A DNA stretch of 64,000 nucleotides from Tetragenococcus koreensis (GTDB lineage: Bacteria > Bacillota > Bacilli > Lactobacillales > Enterococcaceae). The DNA is taken from NCBI RefSeq assembly GCF_003795145.1, contig NZ_CP027786.1, positions 930,001 to 994,000 of the forward strand, written 5' to 3'. Below are positions 9,712 to 17,582 of the stretch, in pieces (within the stretch, counting starts at the first letter, position 1; every line of letters starts with the position of its first letter). Under the pieces are notes generated by a model, which was not told where the DNA came from, did not search any database, and was given only the letters and a program-made list of their open reading frames with translations. A program made the translations under genes and the position numbers.

Positions 9712-11985
9712 TTAGCTTTTTAAAACTTCCTCAACTACGCGTTCAGAAGCCTTCCCATCATCTAATGAACAATACTGCTCGTAAAAAAGCTTATATTTTT
9801 CTTCGTATTCGTACATAACTGATTTAATATTTTTTATTCGATCAATTACTTCTTCTGAAGTATATAATAATGGTCCTGGTAAATCATTTTGCACGTCAAT
9901 GTAAAATCCACGCAGCTCATCTTTGTACTTAGCTAAATCATAGGTGTAAAACAGAATAGGTCTTTTTAAATTAGCAAAATCAAAAAACACTGAAGAATAA
10001 TCTGTAATCAAAAGATCACTGATAATATATAAATCATTGATATCATTGTATTTTGAATAATCAAAGGCAAAGCCTTCATATTCACTTAAATCTAACACAT
10101 CTGAAATGAAATAGTGCATGCGTAGTACAATGACATATTCATCGCCCAATTCTTCCCGCAAACGTTCTAGATTTAAACGCAATGTAAACTTATAATTTCC
10201 CACAGAATGAAATTCATCATCACGCCACGTAGGAGCGTATAAAATAACTTTTTTATCTAGCGGTATTCCCAAACTTTGTTTAATTCTATCATGATCTTCT
10301 GGGGTATGGTTAACCAAAATATCGTTCCTAGGATAGCCATACGTTAAAATATTCTCTCTAGGGTACATAAAGGCGCTTGTAAAAATATTTTCACTGTATT
10401 TATTATCAGCAATTAAATAATCCCATTTTCTTGATTGTTCATAGAAAATCCTTTTATATTTTTTATTAGCTGAAGTTACGTTGTCCATATCAAACACCAA
10501 ATGTTTTAGCGGCGTACCATGCCACGTTGACAAGATCACTTGGTCTTTATGTTTTTCTAAATAATTTGGTTGCCGCATATTTAAAACAAAATACTTAGCA
10601 ACTGATACATAATAGAAATATCGCCAGCTAAAACGAGGAATAACTTTTACATTTGAACCTTGAAACTCAGGCTCATCCTTTATTAATTCTTTATCGTTTA
10701 GAATCCAAACGTGCTGCCATTTATCAGGTTCTTCTTGTAATAAATAGTTGAACAGCGCTTTAGGACTATCAGAATAGTTCCTACCTAAAAAGCTTTCATA
10801 CAAAATAGTCCGCTTTTTAATTGGTAACTTGGAGAAAATATTCTTTTGAAGGCTCTTTTGTCTGTAACGTGTCTTTTTAGGTTTAATAAAACGAGAGATA
10901 CTATATGCAAATAAACGACTTCTACTTAAAAAATAAGCAGCTTTAAAACTACCGCTTTTGATACTATCAATTTCAGGTCTATGTCTTTTTTTTATTTTTA
11001 TTGGCTCTGAATCAACCTGCAATATCGACTGCAATTCTTGGTAAACTGGAAGAACTGCTTTAAAAGATTCTTTAAAAGAAGCCTTTGTTACTACGTTATA
11101 TAAGTAATAATTAACCGCAGCTTTTTTTACTTTTTTTATAATTATATCATTAGTACTTTCTTTTATAGATTCATTAAAAGCTTGCACTTTTTTTAATTGT
11201 CGATCGGGTCGTTCGACCTGTGAAGCAGACGGTTCATTAATTGGATCATTATGAATGGACTTATAATATAACTTGGTTGTAGTTTGTTTAATTTCCTCTG
11301 TTTGGTTGTAAAGACGAATTAAAAATGGCATATCAGCATATAAATCATTCTGTGTGTTGAAAAATAAGTTATTTTCTAGTAAAAAAGTTTTCTTTATAAT
11401 AAAACTATGGGCCTTCAAATGATAACTTAATTTCGAAAAATAATCATCTGCCATATATGATTTAAAATCATGAGGAATAACATCATAATTAAATAGATCT
11501 TCTACAATTTGACGTTCATTAGCAGAAACATCGCTCGTGTTCTCCAACATTCTATTTAAATGATCCAAAGTAGCGCTACGATAAAAAGGCTTTTTTTCTG
11601 ATTTCAAAGCAGAAGTTTTATCTAGATCCGTTTTAGCTATTCTTAGCTTAAGAACGTTGGCTGTGTCTCTATTTTCGTCAATAACCCGTTTAGCATAGAT
11701 CAATGCATTAGGATGTAAAAAATCATCCGCATCCATAAATAAAATATAATTGCCAGCAGCTTCTCTTATTCCCACATTTCGGAAACTAGCGGTTGTTTCT
11801 GTAGTATTTTCAAAAATCCGATAGTTTAAACTACTTTTTTCTAAATAATCCTCCAAAATAGCTGATTGATTATGGATAAAAAGCACTTCAAATTTTTGAT
11901 AAATTTGATTTTCCAGGCTTTCAATGCAATATTCTAGAAATTTCGGGCTATTTTCTTTGTATGGGATAACAATCGAAAATTCCAT
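9712..11985 (-). CDS. GT2 glycosyltransferase–TagF-type glycerophosphotransferase fusion
   Basis: The 757-residue protein has two catalytic domains. About residues 1-240 form a GT2 (GT-A fold) domain: EFSIVIPYKENSPKFLEYC, TASFRNVGIREAAGNYILF and the DADDFLH metal-binding DxD. About 390-755 form a CDP-glycerol glycerophosphotransferase domain: TILYESFLGRNYSDSPKALF, STWHGTPLKHLVFDM, YPRNDILV, YAPTWRDDEF and ITDYSSVFFDFA. The linker is basic (KPKKTRYRQKS), fitting membrane-surface binding. Such fusions are known in teichoic-acid and capsule loci of lactic acid bacteria; the two activities probably build alternating sugar/glycerol-phosphate repeats, which is inference. It follows the membrane-protein gene at 12069-13802 by 83 bases and ends at a strong terminator. 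Confidence 0.9.
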   Translation of the reverse strand: MEFSIVIPYKENSPKFLEYCIESLENQIYQKFEVLFIHNQSAILEDYLEKSSLNYRIFENTTETTASFRNVGIREAAGNYILFMDADDFLHPNALIYAKRVIDENRDTANVLKLRIAKTDLDKTSALKSEKKPFYRSATLDHLNRMLENTSDVSANERQIVEDLFNYDVIPHDFKSYMADDYFSKLSYHLKAHSFIIKKTFLLENNLFFNTQNDLYADMPFLIRLYNQTEEIKQTTTKLYYKSIHNDPINEPSASQVERPDRQLKKVQAFNESIKESTNDIIIKKVKKAAVNYYLYNVVTKASFKESFKAVLPVYQELQSILQVDSEPIKIKKRHRPEIDSIKSGSFKAAYFLSRSRLFAYSISRFIKPKKTRYRQKSLQKNIFSKLPIKKRTILYESFLGRNYSDSPKALFNYLLQEEPDKWQHVWILNDKELIKDEPEFQGSNVKVIPRFSWRYFYYVSVAKYFVLNMRQPNYLEKHKDQVILSTWHGTPLKHLVFDMDNVTSANKKYKRIFYEQSRKWDYLIADNKYSENIFTSAFMYPRENILTYGYPRNDILVNHTPEDHDRIKQSLGIPLDKKVILYAPTWRDDEFHSVGNYKFTLRLNLERLREELGDEYVIVLRMHYFISDVLDLSEYEGFAFDYSKYNDINDLYIISDLLITDYSSVFFDFANLKRPILFYTYDLAKYKDELRGFYIDVQNDLPGPLLYTSEEVIDRIKNIKSVMYEYEEKYKLFYEQYCSLDDGKASERVVEEVLKS

Positions 11986-12068
11986 ATTGTCACTCTTTTC
12001 AAATATAATTTTCTACTTAACTTAGACAGTATAATAACAAAAATAACTAATTGCAACCTATTCGATAA

Positions 12069-13802
12069 TTATTTCCTTGTTCTTATAATTTGCCATAGGA
12101 TAAAAAGTAACCAAGACAATGATGAAATGAAAAACATATAGTAAAATACAAAGGAAGTTTTATAAGTAATTTTTACCGTATTATTTCCTTTTTGAGGTTG
12201 GACTAACAATGCGCCAATCTCATTCGTTTTTATTTGTGCATTATTTAACTCTACTCCATTGACGGTAACATTAGTACGCTTATAAATAATCAAGGGCAAC
12301 AACGTTTCTTTTCCATCGGAATGCCAGGAAACAACTAATTGATGGTTTTTTACCTTTTTAGATAAGCTTTCATTCACTGGATTTTCGATAATGGCCCGCT
12401 TTTGTTTACCGTAAGGATGGAAGTCCTCATCATAAGCAAGTGCTTTATCAGCTACAGGCAAATAATCTGAATTTCTTTTTTCAATCAAACGCAAAGGGGT
12501 TGCTAAATCTTTTGACTTAAAACTATTTTTCAAAGTTTGATAGTCTTGTGTTTTAAAAATTACATTTTTCGTTGAAGAAAATAGCTCATCACTCTCCCAA
12601 ACTTTTTGCTGTTCATTTGAATAGTCTATATGGTCTCTAACTGCTCCGAAAAGCGCTAAAAATAAAACTGGATACACAACGATACGTTTATCTAATTGTC
12701 CTCTCCCACTTGTAACAATTGATTCAATTGAAAGACCTAACGCTAGAATAATTAACACTATAGCCGGCAGTAGCAAACGTCCAGGAAACTGTATAATTGA
12801 AATACTAGGGAACCTGTTTACTATATCGTTCCACGGAAATACTCTTGATGACAAAGCAAATAACATAAAAGCTATAACAGTTGTTAAACGATTGAGTGTA
12901 GTCATTTTTCTATAAAGAACTATTAAAAATTGACCAACAAATAATAGACAAACAACTAAAGAAAAATCTTTATAAGGTTTAACTAAATCTAACCTAACAG
13001 CATTATTTTCCATTTCCCAAACAACTGCAGGTCGCATCAATTGGTTTTCAGTGTTTATTTCCAATAGTGGATACCAAACGTTAGCAGTCATAAATAGCGT
13101 AGCCAATGCTGCAATGAGCGTGTATTTAAAAAGTATTTTTCTATTTTTTGAATAAATAAGACCAACAATAAAAAAGGGAATTAAAATGATAACAGAAAAA
13201 AGTGCCGTTAAAACATGAACTTGAATTGCCAATGTCATAACAAAAGCTAAGAAAGCCAAATCTTTTTTCTGATATTCTTTATATAAAAATTTCGACGCTG
13301 CCAGAACAACTAAGGGCAAAATAAAGGCGCCCCAGTTCCCAAATGACTGGTTAAATGACCAAGATTGGATTACATAAAAAGATGTATACATAATAGCAAA
13401 CATTAAGGAAATTGGGGTTCTTATTTTATTTTTTACAAGAAGGGTAAACATACTGACAGCGGATAAAAATGTGATTAGAAAATTCGAAAATAGCTGATAA
13501 CTAAACCACGAACGGCAAATAAGCAAAAATAAACCATTAAGGTAAGCAAACATCGGACCATATAGCGCATTAATAATCCGTCCAGACTGAGAAAACCCGT
13601 ACATTGAAATGAAATATTGGAAATTTCCTTCTCGAATTTGTTGTGCAGCGTCATAAAAACGATTATAGTGAAAAATCCAATCATACCCCAAATACAAATT
13701 TTTATTACTAATTTGCACCCACTGTAACAAGATCGAAGCAATAAAAATAGCTATCAAAGAAATAAATAGCTGGTTTCTATGATTAGCAAAAAAATTTCTC
13801 AT
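12069..13802 (-). CDS. Large polytopic membrane protein, GT-C / YfhO-like
   Basis: The 577-residue protein has a short cytoplasmic N-terminus, a first membrane segment (LFISLIAIFIASILLQW) and an extracytoplasmic loop GYDWIFHYNRFYDAAQQI. About ten more hydrophobic segments follow, then a soluble C-terminal region and a final membrane helix (MFFISSLSWLLFILWQII). The D/H-containing first loop and overall layout resemble GT-C fold lipid-linked sugar transferases and YfhO-type proteins that glycosylate polymers outside the membrane; it may match the PTPS-related membrane family. The location upstream of a GT2–TagF gene in a teichoic acid locus fits that. I cannot assign donor or acceptor. Confidence 0.7.
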   Translation of the reverse strand: MRNFFANHRNQLFISLIAIFIASILLQWVQISNKNLYLGYDWIFHYNRFYDAAQQIREGNFQYFISMYGFSQSGRIINALYGPMFAYLNGLFLLICRSWFSYQLFSNFLITFLSAVSMFTLLVKNKIRTPISLMFAIMYTSFYVIQSWSFNQSFGNWGAFILPLVVLAASKFLYKEYQKKDLAFLAFVMTLAIQVHVLTALFSVIILIPFFIVGLIYSKNRKILFKYTLIAALATLFMTANVWYPLLEINTENQLMRPAVVWEMENNAVRLDLVKPYKDFSLVVCLLFVGQFLIVLYRKMTTLNRLTTVIAFMLFALSSRVFPWNDIVNRFPSISIIQFPGRLLLPAIVLIILALGLSIESIVTSGRGQLDKRIVVYPVLFLALFGAVRDHIDYSNEQQKVWESDELFSSTKNVIFKTQDYQTLKNSFKSKDLATPLRLIEKRNSDYLPVADKALAYDEDFHPYGKQKRAIIENPVNESLSKKVKNHQLVVSWHSDGKETLLPLIIYKRTNVTVNGVELNNAQIKTNEIGALLVQPQKGNNTVKITYKTSFVFYYMFFISSLSWLLFILWQIIRTRK

Positions 13803-13910
13803 GTAAATCTTCCTTTACATTTTAATAATTATTTCTATTTTTGTTATTATATCACAAAAAACTGTATTTTTTGTGTTCAAGCTGCTCAAAGCACCTCTCT
13901 ATGTAAGCAT

Positions 13911-13946
13911 AAAAAAACCTTTCTGCTATATTACAAGAAGAAAGGT
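13911..13946 (-). terminator. hairpin terminator of the small gene
   Basis: An ACCTTTCT / AGAAAGGT stem (13917-13924 with 13939-13946), followed on the minus strand by seven T, just past the stop of the 75-residue gene. Confidence 0.8.
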
Positions 13947-13963
13947 CTAGTTTATCCTATTTT

Positions 13964-14191
13964 TCAACTAAAGAAATAACTGCTATCCATTGGGTACTTC
14001 ACATCCACAGTGTCCACAGTAATTAAACGACTATCGTCAACTTTGCCTTCATCGCAAAGTTCAAAATTTTCTATTTCAAATACGATTGTCGATCCATCCA
14101 CACTTTTTACATTTCCAATAAATGTACGATGAAAATGACTTGGCTGTACCCTATAACGTTTACCAACTTGTATATCGTCTACTTGATTCAT
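13964..14191 (-). CDS. Small uncharacterised protein (75 aa)
   Basis: I do not recognise this family. The sequence starts MNQVDDIQVGKRYRVQPSHF and is rich in alternating hydrophobic/polar stretches (IGNVKSVDGSTIVFEIENF), which suggests a small all-beta barrel of SH3/KOW-like type; this is only a pattern impression. Support for it being real: a GGGGG ribosome site ten bases before ATG 14191, its own terminator directly downstream, and no competing gene on the other strand. It sits alone between the teichoic acid locus and asnS. Confidence 0.6.
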   Translation of the reverse strand: MNQVDDIQVGKRYRVQPSHFHRTFIGNVKSVDGSTIVFEIENFELCDEGKVDDSRLITVDTVDVKYPMDSSYFFS

Positions 14192-14396
14192 TGAATTTAG
14201 CCCCCTATTTAAAATTACTGAAACCGTTACTATACTATATACATAACACGTATAAGTTAAACATACAAGTATTTTTCATTAAAATTTTTTTAAACTCCTT
14301 AATTTTTTTAATACATATAGACCAATTCACTTTACTCATTACAATTATAACAGAGTTAACACTGTGCTTCTTCAAATATTACATATACCATTTCAT

Positions 14397-14436
14397 AAAA
14401 AGAACGAGCAACTTTTAAAAGTTGCTCGTTCTTTTT
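14397..14436. terminator. asnS terminator, overlapping the stop codon
   Basis: An 18-bp perfect stem (14397-14414 with 14419-14436, loop TTAA) with A/T runs at both ends. The stem includes two bases of the asnS stop codon. It ends the dinG–asnS operon and can act in both directions. The 205 bases between it and 14192 hold nothing I can identify. Confidence 0.9.
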
Positions 14437-15733
14437 ATGGATAAATCCGATTAAGCAAACGTGGAAACGGAATTGCTTCACGTACGTGTTCAATGCCGGC
14501 CAACCAAGTCACTGTTCTTTCTAGACCAAGCCCAAATCCTGTATGAGGCACAGTTCCATATTTGCGTAGATCTAAATACCAAGAGTATTCCTCTTCATCT
14601 AGTCCATAATTTCTAATTTGTTCTAGCAAATAGTTATAATCAGTTGCCCGTTCAGAACCCCCAATGATTTCACCGTATCCTTCTGGTGCAATCAAATCAG
14701 CACAGATCACGATATCTTCTCTGGTTGGATGAGGTTTCATATAAAAAGGCTTGATATCTTTTGGATAATTCAAAATAAATACGGGCTGATCAAATGAATT
14801 GGCAATGAAGGTTTCATGCGGTGAGCCAAAATCTTCGCCCCACTCAATATCATCAAAGCCATTTTCTTGTAACATTGCTACTGCATCGTCATAAGAAATA
14901 CGCGGATAAGGTAATTTTGTATATTTTTCTAATACAGTACGATCGCGGTCTAAAACATGCAGTGCATAATCACAATGATCTAACAAGTTTTGTACTAAAA
15001 AGGCAACATACTCTTCTTGGATTTGTAAGCTTTCTTCTTGATGCATAAAAGCCATTTCTGGTTCCATCATCCAAAACTCAATCAAATGACGACGAGTTTT
15101 AGATTTTTCTGCCCGAAAAGTTGGCCCAAAGGAAAAAACTTTTCCAAAAGCCATTGCGGCAGCTTCCATATAAAGTTGTCCTGATTGAGATAAATAAGCT
15201 TTTTGGTCAAAATAGTTCGTTTCGAATAAATCTGTTGTTCCTTCTGGTGCAGAACCAGTCAAAATGGGCGGGTCAACTTTTGTAAAATGCCTAGCATTGA
15301 AAAATTCATAAGTTGCTCGAATAACTTCGTTACGAACCTGCATAATAGCATGTTGTTTAGAAGACCGTAACCATAAATGACGGTGGTCCATTAGAAATTC
15401 TGTGCCATGTTCTTTTGGCGTTATTGGGTAATCGTGGCTTTCACCGACAACTTCAATCTCTTGTACACCAAGTTCATAGCCAAATTTTGAGCGACTATCT
15501 TCACGAATTTCCCCAGTAACCCAGATTGAGGTTTCTTGTGGTAATTCTTTAGCTAAATGAAATATTTCTTCTGAAACATCATTTTTTACCACAACTCCTT
15601 GGAAATAAGCTGTACCATCACGTAGTTGTAAAAAGGCAATCTTGCCGCTGGAGCGTTTATTAGCCACCCAAGCTCCGATTTTTACAACTTCTCCTACATG
15701 CTTTTTGGCATCGATAATTTGAATTTTTTCCAC
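14435..15733 (-). CDS. asnS: Asparaginyl-tRNA synthetase
   Basis: The protein (432 residues, usual length) is a class IIb aminoacyl-tRNA synthetase that charges tRNA-Asn in the cytoplasm. The N-terminal OB-fold anticodon-binding domain spans about residues 1-110 ([19 protein letters not shown]). The catalytic core has motif 2 in [15 protein letters not shown] followed by [12 protein letters not shown], and motif 3 in [15 protein letters not shown]. It is the last gene of the dinG–ypmB-like–aspB–asnS operon, a grouping conserved in Firmicutes that couples aspartate/asparagine supply to charging. No T-box leader precedes it; only 40 bases separate it from aspB. Confidence 0.98.
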   Translation of the reverse strand: MEKIQIIDAKKHVGEVVKIGAWVANKRSSGKIAFLQLRDGTAYFQGVVVKNDVSEEIFHLAKELPQETSIWVTGEIREDSRSKFGYELGVQEIEVVGESHDYPITPKEHGTEFLMDHRHLWLRSSKQHAIMQVRNEVIRATYEFFNARHFTKVDPPILTGSAPEGTTDLFETNYFDQKAYLSQSGQLYMEAAAMAFGKVFSFGPTFRAEKSKTRRHLIEFWMMEPEMAFMHQEESLQIQEEYVAFLVQNLLDHCDYALHVLDRDRTVLEKYTKLPYPRISYDDAVAMLQENGFDDIEWGEDFGSPHETFIANSFDQPVFILNYPKDIKPFYMKPHPTREDIVICADLIAPEGYGEIIGGSERATDYNYLLEQIRNYGLDEEEYSWYLDLRKYGTVPHTGFGLGLERTVTWLAGIEHVREAIPFPRLLNRIYP

Positions 15734-15773
15734 TTGTGTCTCTCCATTCTATAGACTGCTTTTAAATCTGTTC

Positions 15774-16964
15774 TTATTTTTGACTTTTTTTCTCCACGAA
15801 TTCTTTGATGCGTTTCACCATTTCTTCTAGTGTTCTGATATCCGTAGCATAACTGATCCGGATATTTTCATCAGCTCCAAATCCTTGTCCAGTTACAGTG
15901 GCTACATGGGCTTCGTTTAATAATGCATCGCAAAATTCTATTACATCCTCATAACCACATAGTTCCATTGTTTCTTTCACATTAGGAAAGAAGTAAAAAG
16001 CTCCTTGTGGCTTTTGCAATTTAAATCCAGGAATTTCTAATAACAGCGGGTAAATACGTTTCATGCGTTCTTCAAACGCCTTGCGCATTTCTTCAACAGA
16101 ATCCTGTGGTCCATTCAGTGCTTCAGCTGCTGCATATTGACTAACGGCTGCTGAATTACTAGTTGATTGTGAAGCGATGTCTGACATAGCTTTAATCAGT
16201 TTTTGATCACCTGCAACAAATCCGATCCGCCAACCAGTCATCGAATAGGACTTAGAAACACCATTAACGATCAAGGTTTGACGCCGAATTTTTTCTGAAA
16301 GAGTGGCAATTGGCGTAAATTCATTGTCCTCATAGACTAACCGACCGTAAATATCATCGGAAACAATCAGAACATCATGTTGGACTGCCCACTCTCCAAT
16401 TTTTTCAAGCTCTTCTTTACTATAAATCATACCAGTCGGGTTCGAAGGTGAATTTAAAATCAGTGCTTTGGTATGTTCATTGGTGACTGCTTCCAACTGC
16501 TCAGCTGTCACTTTAAATTGATTTTCTTCTTTTCCTTCAACAAAAATTGGCGTCCCTGCTGCTAATTTGACTTGTTCGCCATAACTTACCCAATAAGGAA
16601 CAGGAATAATGACCTCATCGCCTTCATCCAAAATTGCTTGAAATAGGGTGTAAAGTGCAAATTTCGCCCCGTCTGTTACCATTGTTTCTGATGTATCATA
16701 GGTCAAGCCGTAGTATTTTTTTAAGTAAGCGACAATGGCTTGTCTTAATTGCGGTATACCAGCTGTAGGAGTATAAAAACTTGTTTTGCCGGAACGGATC
16801 GCTTCAATAGCCGCTTCTTGAATATGAGAAGGTGTAGTAAAATCCGGCTCCCCAACAGTTAGACTTAAGACATCCGCGCCTTGGGCCTTTAATTTTTTCG
16901 CCTTTTCTGATGCGCCTAAAGTAACAGAAGGCTCTAAATTATCGGATCGTTTTGAAAATTTCAT
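15774..16964 (-). CDS. aspB: Aspartate aminotransferase, class I/II PLP enzyme
   Basis: The protein (396 residues) interconverts aspartate and 2-oxoglutarate with oxaloacetate and glutamate. Class Igamma aminotransferase features are present: LTVGEPDFTTP near the N-terminus, SPSNPTGM, SDDIYGRLVYE and the PLP-lysine motif VSKSYSMTGWRIGF, with the arginine that binds the alpha-carboxylate at ENIRISYA. I prefer ATG 16964 (MKFSKRSDNLEPS, the family's usual start); an ATG six bases upstream is also in frame, and the AAAGGGA site fits neither perfectly. It lies between the ypmB-like gene and asnS. Confidence 0.95.
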   Translation of the reverse strand: MKFSKRSDNLEPSVTLGASEKAKKLKAQGADVLSLTVGEPDFTTPSHIQEAAIEAIRSGKTSFYTPTAGIPQLRQAIVAYLKKYYGLTYDTSETMVTDGAKFALYTLFQAILDEGDEVIIPVPYWVSYGEQVKLAAGTPIFVEGKEENQFKVTAEQLEAVTNEHTKALILNSPSNPTGMIYSKEELEKIGEWAVQHDVLIVSDDIYGRLVYEDNEFTPIATLSEKIRRQTLIVNGVSKSYSMTGWRIGFVAGDQKLIKAMSDIASQSTSNSAAVSQYAAAEALNGPQDSVEEMRKAFEERMKRIYPLLLEIPGFKLQKPQGAFYFFPNVKETMELCGYEDVIEFCDALLNEAHVATVTGQGFGADENIRISYATDIRTLEEMVKRIKEFVEKKSQK

Positions 16965-16992
16965 TTGCATACATCCCTTTCTACTTTACAAG

Positions 16993-17505
16993 TTAGATAT
17001 CGCGAAGGCTGTTGACTTCTTCCCCATCTTCAAATTGTAGTAAATAATAATTGCTGCCTTCGCTATCGCCATTATCATCGGTTGTAACGACTTCCCAAAC
17101 GGGTGTGTCATCCACCATACCTAAACTTGTTTTTTCAACTGTTTCATTTTCATGTTCTTGTAGTACTGCTTGTCTTGCCTCTTGCTCGGTCAGTCCTTCA
17201 TCTTGTTGTTCAACTGTTACTTTATTCCCTGATTGAGGAATAATTACAGCTAAATCTCGATCATTTTCATCTTTTCCCATTACTGTAAAATATGTTTCAT
17301 CCCGCGTAAACCAATAAAAATCATCAACAGTATCGATGTTCGCATATTCTTCAGCAATTTCGACTGCTTCTTGCTTAGCTTGTCGCATTGGACGTGAAGC
17401 ACGAATGTAAAAGATAATAGAAAAGAAGATAATGAAAAGTAAAACCATGCTGATGACAAATAAGGCAGTGACTTTCTGTTTTTCTCTTTTTTCGTTATCC
17501 GGCAC
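16993..17505 (-). CDS. YpmB-like membrane-anchored protein (DUF5590-type)
   Basis: A small protein with a short basic cytoplasmic tail (NEKREKQK), one membrane helix (ALFVISMVLLFIIFFSIIFYI) and an extracytoplasmic domain with PepSY-like repeats (AKQEAVEIAEEYANID, EQEARQAVLQEHENE). Position between dinG and aspB matches ypmB in Bacillus and enterococci, whose function is not established. Start is uncertain: GTG 17505 lies eleven bases after AGAAAGGG, while GTG 17517 would overlap that ribosome site. Confidence 0.85.
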   Translation of the reverse strand: MPDNEKREKQKVTALFVISMVLLFIIFFSIIFYIRASRPMRQAKQEAVEIAEEYANIDTVDDFYWFTRDETYFTVMGKDENDRDLAVIIPQSGNKVTVEQQDEGLTEQEARQAVLQEHENETVEKTSLGMVDDTPVWEVVTTDDNGDSEGSNYYLLQFEDGEEVNSLRDI

Positions 17506-17582
17506 TTTTACACGCACCCTTTCTTTTAACTAATTTCCATTATACAAAAAGTTTTATGGAAACTGTACCTTTTTATTCGAAA

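Noticed and set aside
13475-13741. Open frame in a second minus-strand frame inside the large membrane protein gene
   Set aside because: Fully contained in a well-supported gene; its hydrophobic composition simply mirrors the membrane-helix codons of that gene.
15734-15773. Possible T-box leader for asnS
   Set aside because: Only 40 bases separate asnS from aspB, too short for a T-box, and the genes are clearly one operon.
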